From Burkholderia stagnalis (GTDB lineage: Bacteria > Pseudomonadota > Gammaproteobacteria > Burkholderiales > Burkholderiaceae): a stretch of DNA of 64,000 bases. Below are positions 59,613 to 64,000 of this stretch, piece by piece (the stretch's first letter is position 1; each line of letters starts with the position of its first letter). The notes beneath the pieces are model-generated. The model had not been told where the DNA came from. It saw only the letters and a list, made by a program, of their open reading frames with translations, and did not search any database. The DNA lies in contig NZ_CADESW010000013.1 of NCBI RefSeq assembly GCF_902830275.1, positions 62,001 through 126,000 on the forward strand, given 5' to 3'. The translations under genes and the position numbers were made by a program.

Positions 59613-59625
59613 TTTTTTGCAATCG
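59613..59625 (+). promoter_or_regulatory. TTTTTTGCAATCG element upstream of the DUF3096 gene
   Basis: A T-run followed by GCAATCG lies about 85 bp before the DUF3096 start and resembles TTTTTTCAATCG at 63,480 with one extra G. Confidence 0.4.
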
Positions 59626-59704
59626 TCGCGCGACAGGGCACGGGAGGGCCGGGAACGGTGCTTGCGTCAGCGGCCGGTGTCCATTTGTCATTCGCGGAGG
59701 GCGC

Positions 59705-59851
59705 ATGAACATGCTCACTAGCGCGGGCCCGCTGGTTTCGCTGATCGCGGGGATTCTGATTCTCATCGTCCCCCGCCTGTTGAACTACATCGTGGCGATC
59801 TACCTGATCGTCATCGGGCTGCTCGGGCTGTTCGGCGGGCACCTCCGCTGA
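59705..59851 (+). CDS. DUF3096 small membrane protein
   Basis: A 48-residue protein with two hydrophobic helices (AGPLVSLIAGILILIVPRLL and YIVAIYLIVIGLLGLFGG). This is the DUF3096 family of small inner-membrane proteins. GCGGAGGGCGC precedes the ATG. Function is unknown. Confidence 0.85.
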   Translation: MNMLTSAGPLVSLIAGILILIVPRLLNYIVAIYLIVIGLLGLFGGHLR

Positions 59852-60067
59852 AGCCCCGGCCGCCGTCCCGGCAGGCGACGATCGCGCGGGCTTCCGCGGG
59901 CCTTCGCACCTCGCCTGGATTCCCTGTGCGCGGCCGCCATGTGCCGCTTCCCAGCTTTGCCCTTCGTTTCGCGATGCCGCTCAATCACCGTTGCCGGTAC
60001 GCCGCAGCGCGCGCAGCGCCACCTCCGGTTCCGATACCGGCGGCGCTCGTTCGCCGCCCGGTCGCGC

Positions 60068-61862
60068 CTAATCGCCATTCGACGGCAGCACCGCCGACAG
60101 CACCTGCCGCGCCGTCTCGACGATCACGTTGCGCTCCCGCGCGTCGCCCTTCATCAGCGCTTGCGCAAAGTGCTTCGCCTGCTGCAGCGTGATGTGCGGC
60201 GGCAGCGGCGGCACTTCCGGATCGCACTTCACCTCGAGCACGACCGGGCGGTCCGCGGCCAGCACGTCGTCCCACGCCGCGCCGAGCTGCTCCGGTTCGT
60301 CGACGTAGACGCCTTTCAGGCCGATCAGCTCCGCGAAGCGGTGATACGGCACGTTCGGCACCTGCTGCGACGCGTCGAACTTCGGGTCGCCTTCCATCAC
60401 CCGTTGCTCCCACGTGACCTGGTTCAGGTCCTCGTTGTTCAGCACCATGCAGATCCAGCGCACGTCGGGCCAGCGTTTCCAGTATTTCGCGACCGTGATC
60501 AGCTCCGCCATGTTGTTCATCTGCATCGCGCCGTCGCCGACCATCGCGATCACCGGGCGCGCGGGATACGCGAACTTCGCGGCGATCGCATACGGCACCG
60601 CCGCGCCCATCGACGCGAGCCCGCCCGACAGCGACGCCATCATCCCGCGCCGCATCATCAGGTCGCGCGCATACCAGTTCGCGCACGAACCCGAATCGCT
60701 CGTGAGGATCACGCCGTCCGGCAGGCGCGGCGACAGCTCGGTGAACGCGCGCTGCGGATTCACGCCGCGCCCCGGGCTCGCCTTCGCGGCCGCGCGCGCG
60801 GCCAGCGTGTCGCGCCAGTCGTCGTTCCAGCGCGCGATCCGCTCGCGCCAGCCGCCGTCCGGATACTCGTTCAACAGCGGCAGCAGCAGGCGCAGCGTCT
60901 CGGCGCTGTCGCCGACCAGGTTGACCTCCATCGGATAGCGCAGGCTCAGCATGTCGGCCTTCAGGTCGATCTGCACCCCGCGCGCCTGGCCTTCCTTCGG
61001 CAGGAACTCCGAATACGGAAAGCCGGAGCCGACGACGAGCAGCGTGTCGCACGCCATCATCATCTCGTAGCTCGGCTTGGTGCCGAGCAGCCCGATCGGC
61101 CCCGTCACCCACGGCAGGTCGTCGGGCAGCGCGGCCTTGCCGAGCAGCGCCTTCGCGGCGCCCGCGCCGAGCCGGTCGGCCACTTCGATCACCTCGTTGG
61201 TCGCGCCGAGCGCGCCCGCGCCGATCAGCATCGCCACTTTCTTGCCGGCGTTGAGCACCTCGGCCGCGCGCCGCAGCTCGTCGGGGTAGGGCACCACCTT
61301 CGGGCGCGCATAGCCGACGCCCGAATGCACGGTGCCGCGCGCGCTTCGGCGGCAGGTAGTCGAGTTCCTGCAGGTCGCTCGGCAACACCAGCGCGGTGAC
61401 CGTGCGCGCGGCGAGCGCGATGCGCACCGCGCGGTCGACCAGGTGCCGGACCTGGCCCGGCACGGTCGCGAGCTGCACGAACGCGCCCGCGACGTCCTTG
61501 AACAGCGCGGGCAGATCCACCTCCTGCTGGTAGTGGCCGCCGAGCGCCGCGCGCGCCTGCTGGCCGACGATCGCAAGCACCGGCATATGGTCGAGCCGCG
61601 CGTCGTACAGGCCCGTGACGAGGTGCGACGCGCCGGGGCCGGACGTCGCGATGCACACGCCGAGCTCGCCTGTAAATTTTGCATGCGCGGATGCCATGAA
61701 GGCCGCCATCTCCTCGTGGCGTGCCTGGATGAATTCGATCTTGCCTGCCGCGCGGGCGAGGGCGCCGAACATGCCGTTGATGCCGTCGCCCGGATAGCCG
61801 TAGATGCGGCGCACGCCCCATTCGTACAGCCGTTCGACGATGAAGTCCGCCACAGTCGCCAT
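60068..61862 (-). pseudogene. ThDP-dependent pyruvate oxidase/acetolactate synthase-like gene with a frameshift
   Basis: From ATG 61,862 (AGGGAGAACCAGC) the first 177 or so codons encode a normal ThDP enzyme N-terminus (GYPGDGINGMFGALARAAGK, the proton-relay Glu in RHEEMAAFMA). Near 61,335-61,345 a net +1 (or -2) shift in a CGCGCG run moves the reading frame. The rest (GTVHSGVGYARPKVVPY, GDGAMQMNNMAELITVAKYW ThDP/Mg loop, LNNEDLNQVTWEQRV) continues intact to 60,068. Repaired, it would be about 597 residues and resemble PoxB-like, thiamine pyrophosphate-requiring proteins common in stress clusters. Only one change is needed, in a slippery tract, so a sequencing error is possible. Confidence 0.82.
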
Positions 61863-62445
61863 GCTGGTTCTCCCTGATTCGCGATGAGCCGCGCGCACGC
61901 CGATTGACGGGCGCGCCCGGCGGGATGCGTCACGGTTCCGCAAGGCGTGTGCCGCCTGCGGGCATGGGTGTTGCGAACGCTGCGGCACCCGACCAGAAGG
62001 GCATCGATGCCACGGTCTATCGGACCGGCCATCGGCGCTGCGGAGGGCGAGCATGCGTATGCGTCCGGCCGTCCGGCGACTTCCGGCGCCTGTCGAGCGC
62101 GCGCGGTGCAGCGCATCCGCCACGTCGAGTGGTTCCGCGATCGCGTGCGCATCGCCGGCATGCTGTTCGACGGCGCGCGCGGGATCGGCGGCCCGACCCG
62201 GGCTCGGCCTCGCGTTCAAGCGCGCCGACGCCGAGCGATGCGCCGTCTGATCGATCGAAGGAGAACGGACGATGCGACGACGCAGCCGGGCGGCCGACCG
62301 CGACGAAGCGCTGCCGGCCGGCGCGGCGCGCCGCTTGAAATCGCAGCGCGATGCTCGCGCAGATGTCGCGCGCGCTCGACGCGGGCGGTGTGCACGACAT
62401 GAACGCGGTGCGGCCCGCTTGCCGATTCAACGAAGGAGACGCGAC
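61863..62445. other. 583-bp spacer with no convincing gene
   Basis: Short G+C-rich frames are open on both strands, but none has a family match or consistent codon signature. GAAGGAGAACGGACG before an ATG at 62,272 and short hydrophobic phrases such as GLGLAFKRADAE in another frame suggest that decayed small genes may be present. No terminator or clear promoter is visible. Confidence 0.4.
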
Positions 62446-62844
62446 ATGCCCGCAATCCGACTTTCCACCCGCTGCGTGGTTTGCACGTGCGCGTGCGCGA
62501 TCACGGCCGCGCTCGCGGCGACACTCGCGCTGCCCACGGCGGCGCAGCTGCGCCCGAGTGCGCCGGCCGTCGCGAGCATGGCCGACGTGCCGGCCCAGGC
62601 GTTCCGGCGCGCCGATCGCAGGATAATGGACGCGATGGACGCCGCGCCTTACACGGGCGACGTCGATCGCGACTTCGTCGCCCACATGGCGCCGCATCAC
62701 CAGGGCGCGATCGACATGGCGCACGTCGAGCTGAAATACGGCAAGGATCCGGCGCTGCGGCGGCTCGCGAACCGGATCGTCGCCATGCAGCGCGACGAGA
62801 TCGCGCAGATGGCGCGCTGGCAGAAGCAGCAGGGTAGCCGGTAG
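62446..62844 (+). CDS. DUF305 periplasmic protein
   Basis: In this 132-residue protein the signal peptide contains CACAITAALAATLALPTAAQ and is followed by the DUF305 helical domain: RDFVAHMAPHHQGAIDMAHV, then VAMQRDEIAQMARWQKQQG. The H-M-x-P-H-H-Q-G-A motif is typical and is thought to bind copper in relatives. GAAGGAGACGCGAC precedes the ATG. The length is normal for a single DUF305 domain. Confidence 0.87.
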   Translation: MPAIRLSTRCVVCTCACAITAALAATLALPTAAQLRPSAPAVASMADVPAQAFRRADRRIMDAMDAAPYTGDVDRDFVAHMAPHHQGAIDMAHVELKYGKDPALRRLANRIVAMQRDEIAQMARWQKQQGSR

Positions 62845-62945
62845 CGCCCGCGGGCGAAGACGCAGGCGCAGGCGAGGGCGGCATCACCCCGCGCGACGGT
62901 TCGCGAACCGCGCTCGCGCGGCGGCATTTCGAACAGGGAGACACC

Positions 62946-63464
62946 ATGCGCGAATCGAACGATCCAGCCGGCACCGCATCGCCTGCGGGCACGACGCCGG
63001 CCCCCAGTTACTCGCATCCCGTCACGCGCGCGTTCGAGCGGTTCGCGGCGCGCGTCACCAAGTGGGCCGGCTCGCCCGTCGCGTTCGGCTCGGCCGTCGC
63101 CGTCACGGCCGTATGGCTCGCCACCGGGCCGCTCTTTCACTACTCGGACGCGTGGCAGCTCGTGATCAACACCGGCACGACGATCATCACGTTCCTGATG
63201 GTGTTCCTGCTCCAGCGCAACCAGAATCGCGACAGCGTCGCGCTTCACCTGAAGCTCGACGAGCTGGTCGCGGCGACGCGCTCGGCGAGCGACCAGATCA
63301 TCGGGATCGAGGATGCGTCGGAAGAGGAATTGCGCAGGCTCGCGAAGGCCTATCTCGACCTCGCGCACCGGGCTGCCGCGAACTGCGCCGATCCCGACGG
63401 CCGGCCCGCGCGCGGCTACGCCGACACCGACACCGATGCCGACACGCCCGAACGCCCCGCCTGA
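62946..63464 (+). CDS. Low-affinity iron permease-like membrane protein
   Basis: The 172-residue protein has two transmembrane helices (about 48-65 and 72-92: SPVAFGSAVAVTAVWLATGP, then WQLVINTGTTIITFLMVFLL) followed by the QRNQNRDSVALHLKLDELVA motif and a coiled C-terminal part. This is the pfam04120 (low-affinity Fe2+ permease-like) pattern. Bacterial members are short and their iron transport is unproven. CAGGGAGACACC precedes the ATG. Confidence 0.83.
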   Translation: MRESNDPAGTASPAGTTPAPSYSHPVTRAFERFAARVTKWAGSPVAFGSAVAVTAVWLATGPLFHYSDAWQLVINTGTTIITFLMVFLLQRNQNRDSVALHLKLDELVAATRSASDQIIGIEDASEEELRRLAKAYLDLAHRAAANCADPDGRPARGYADTDTDADTPERPA

Positions 63465-63479
63465 CGCACGCCCCGGCGC

Positions 63480-63495
63480 TTTTTTCAATCGATTG
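63480..63495 (+). promoter_or_regulatory. TTTTTTCAATCGATTG element upstream of the third BON gene
   Basis: A T-run leads into the perfect palindrome CAATCGATTG (63,486-63,495), 112 bp before the BON gene. It matches the CAACGCGTTG palindromes before the other two BON genes in layout and distance. Confidence 0.55.
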
Positions 63496-63606
63496 TCATT
63501 TCGGCCGCCGCGCCGCGCCGCACGGGCCGCCGCCCCGCGCGGCACGCCCCGTGCTGAAGGTCGCGGTGACACCCGGCCTTTCCGGGCATTCGTCCACGGT
63601 GCTGCC

Positions 63607-64000
63607 ATGAATCCCCAAACTCCGATGAAACCCTTGCTGACGCTCGCGCTGGGCGTTGCCTGCGGCGCGGCCGCGATGTACCTCCTCGATCCCGCGGCCG
63701 GCCGCCGCCGGCGCGCGTACGTGCGCGACAAGACGGTCGCGGCCAAGCGCGACGCCGTCGCCTACGCGAACGCCCGCACGCGATACGCGGCCGGCCAGGC
63801 GCGCGGCGTCGTCGCCGGGCTGCGCGCCTACCTGAAGGACGACGAGACGGACGACGTGCGCCTCGCCGAGCGGGTCCGTGCGGCGCTCGGCAGGCTCGTC
63901 AGGCGGCCGCGCGTGGTCGAGGTGAGCGTCGACGGCGGTCACGTCCGCCTCACCGGGCAGGTGCCGGACGCCGAGCGTGATGCGGCGGTCAAGGGCGTCG
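63607..64000 (+). CDS. BON-domain protein with N-terminal membrane anchor (3' end outside window)
   Basis: The first 131 codons are present. They begin MNPQTPMKPLLTLALGVACG, a hydrophobic anchor with a following DPAAGRRRRAYVRDK motif common to glycine-zipper/BON membrane proteins. The BON domain opens with VRLAERVRAALGRLVRRPRV and EVSVDGGHVRLTGQVPDAER. The open frame runs off the window, so length is unknown. It is the third BON gene of the window and shares an upstream palindrome with the other two. Confidence 0.85.
   Translation, partial: MNPQTPMKPLLTLALGVACGAAAMYLLDPAAGRRRRAYVRDKTVAAKRDAVAYANARTRYAAGQARGVVAGLRAYLKDDETDDVRLAERVRAALGRLVRRPRVVEVSVDGGHVRLTGQVPDAERDAAVKGV

Noticed and set aside
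62272..62445. Upstream extension of the DUF305 gene to an ATG at 62,272 with a ribosome site
   Set aside because: The extension is Arg/Ala-rich, and the ATG at 62,446 has its own GAAGGAG site followed by a proper signal peptide.

Overview
The window is very G+C-rich DNA with strong third-position G/C bias and dense, often overlapping genes. Many of its proteins belong to families I associate with Burkholderia (DUF3182, DUF3175, DUF3008 and DUF3022-like proteins, AsmA, Ku/LigD). I infer a Burkholderia chromosome, most likely the cepacia complex and most likely a secondary replicon. No ribosomal, tRNA or other core housekeeping genes were seen, so the window looks like adaptive content.

Bases 1-8,222 hold the 3' end of an acrylyl-CoA reductase-like gene and then a compact signalling operon. 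It consists of a periplasmic binding protein, a TorS-like tripartite sensor kinase (HK-REC-REC-HPt), and a REC-PAS-GGDEF-EAL-REC response regulator that should control cyclic di-GMP. Bases 8,520-18,640 hold a DUF3182 protein coupled to an alpha/beta hydrolase, a large AsmA protein, a soluble PAS histidine kinase fused to a receiver, a glycine/arginine-rich BON protein, and several small proteins of unknown function.

Bases 18,836-26,185 form a seven-gene, translationally coupled glycan operon: SDR, GmhB-like heptose-bisphosphate phosphatase, two GT9 heptosyltransferase-like enzymes, a NodU/TobZ-type carbamoyltransferase, a GT2 and a GT1/GT4-like enzyme. It is followed by two divergent sigma-54 activators and then by wreckage: a PIG-L deacetylase stump and a frameshifted, truncated GT4 on either side of a membrane hybrid histidine kinase. 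I read this as an uncharacterised, partly decayed pathway for a carbamoylated, heptose-containing glycoconjugate.

From about 32,700 to the end the window is a long stress-protection region. It encodes BON proteins, three further oxidoreductases (one MDR enzyme lacking canonical catalytic zinc ligands), ferritin-like proteins, three tandem Hsp20 chaperones behind an RpoH-like promoter, a UdgX uracil-DNA glycosylase, a PRC-barrel protein, the Ku/LigD end-joining pair, a CPA1 antiporter, a phosphatidylserine-decarboxylase-like protein, MgtC, a ThDP enzyme (frameshifted), DUF305 and an iron-permease-like protein. Many tiny proteins lie between them. AT-rich elements built around TTTTTnCAA-nCG or TTACA-N7-TGTAA recur upstream of many of these genes. 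All three BON genes carry a CAA(C/T)(G/C)... palindrome, which suggests a shared regulon.

Gene decay is common in the window. I found two Nramp transporter remnants, a PIG-L stump, a GT4 with frameshift and truncation, a ThDP enzyme with a frameshift, and an endonuclease/phosphatase family gene lacking its first half. Short in-frame tandem repeats are also common, in a sensor-kinase linker, in LigD linkers, in the C-termini of two sigma-54 activators, and in one intergenic 9-bp array.
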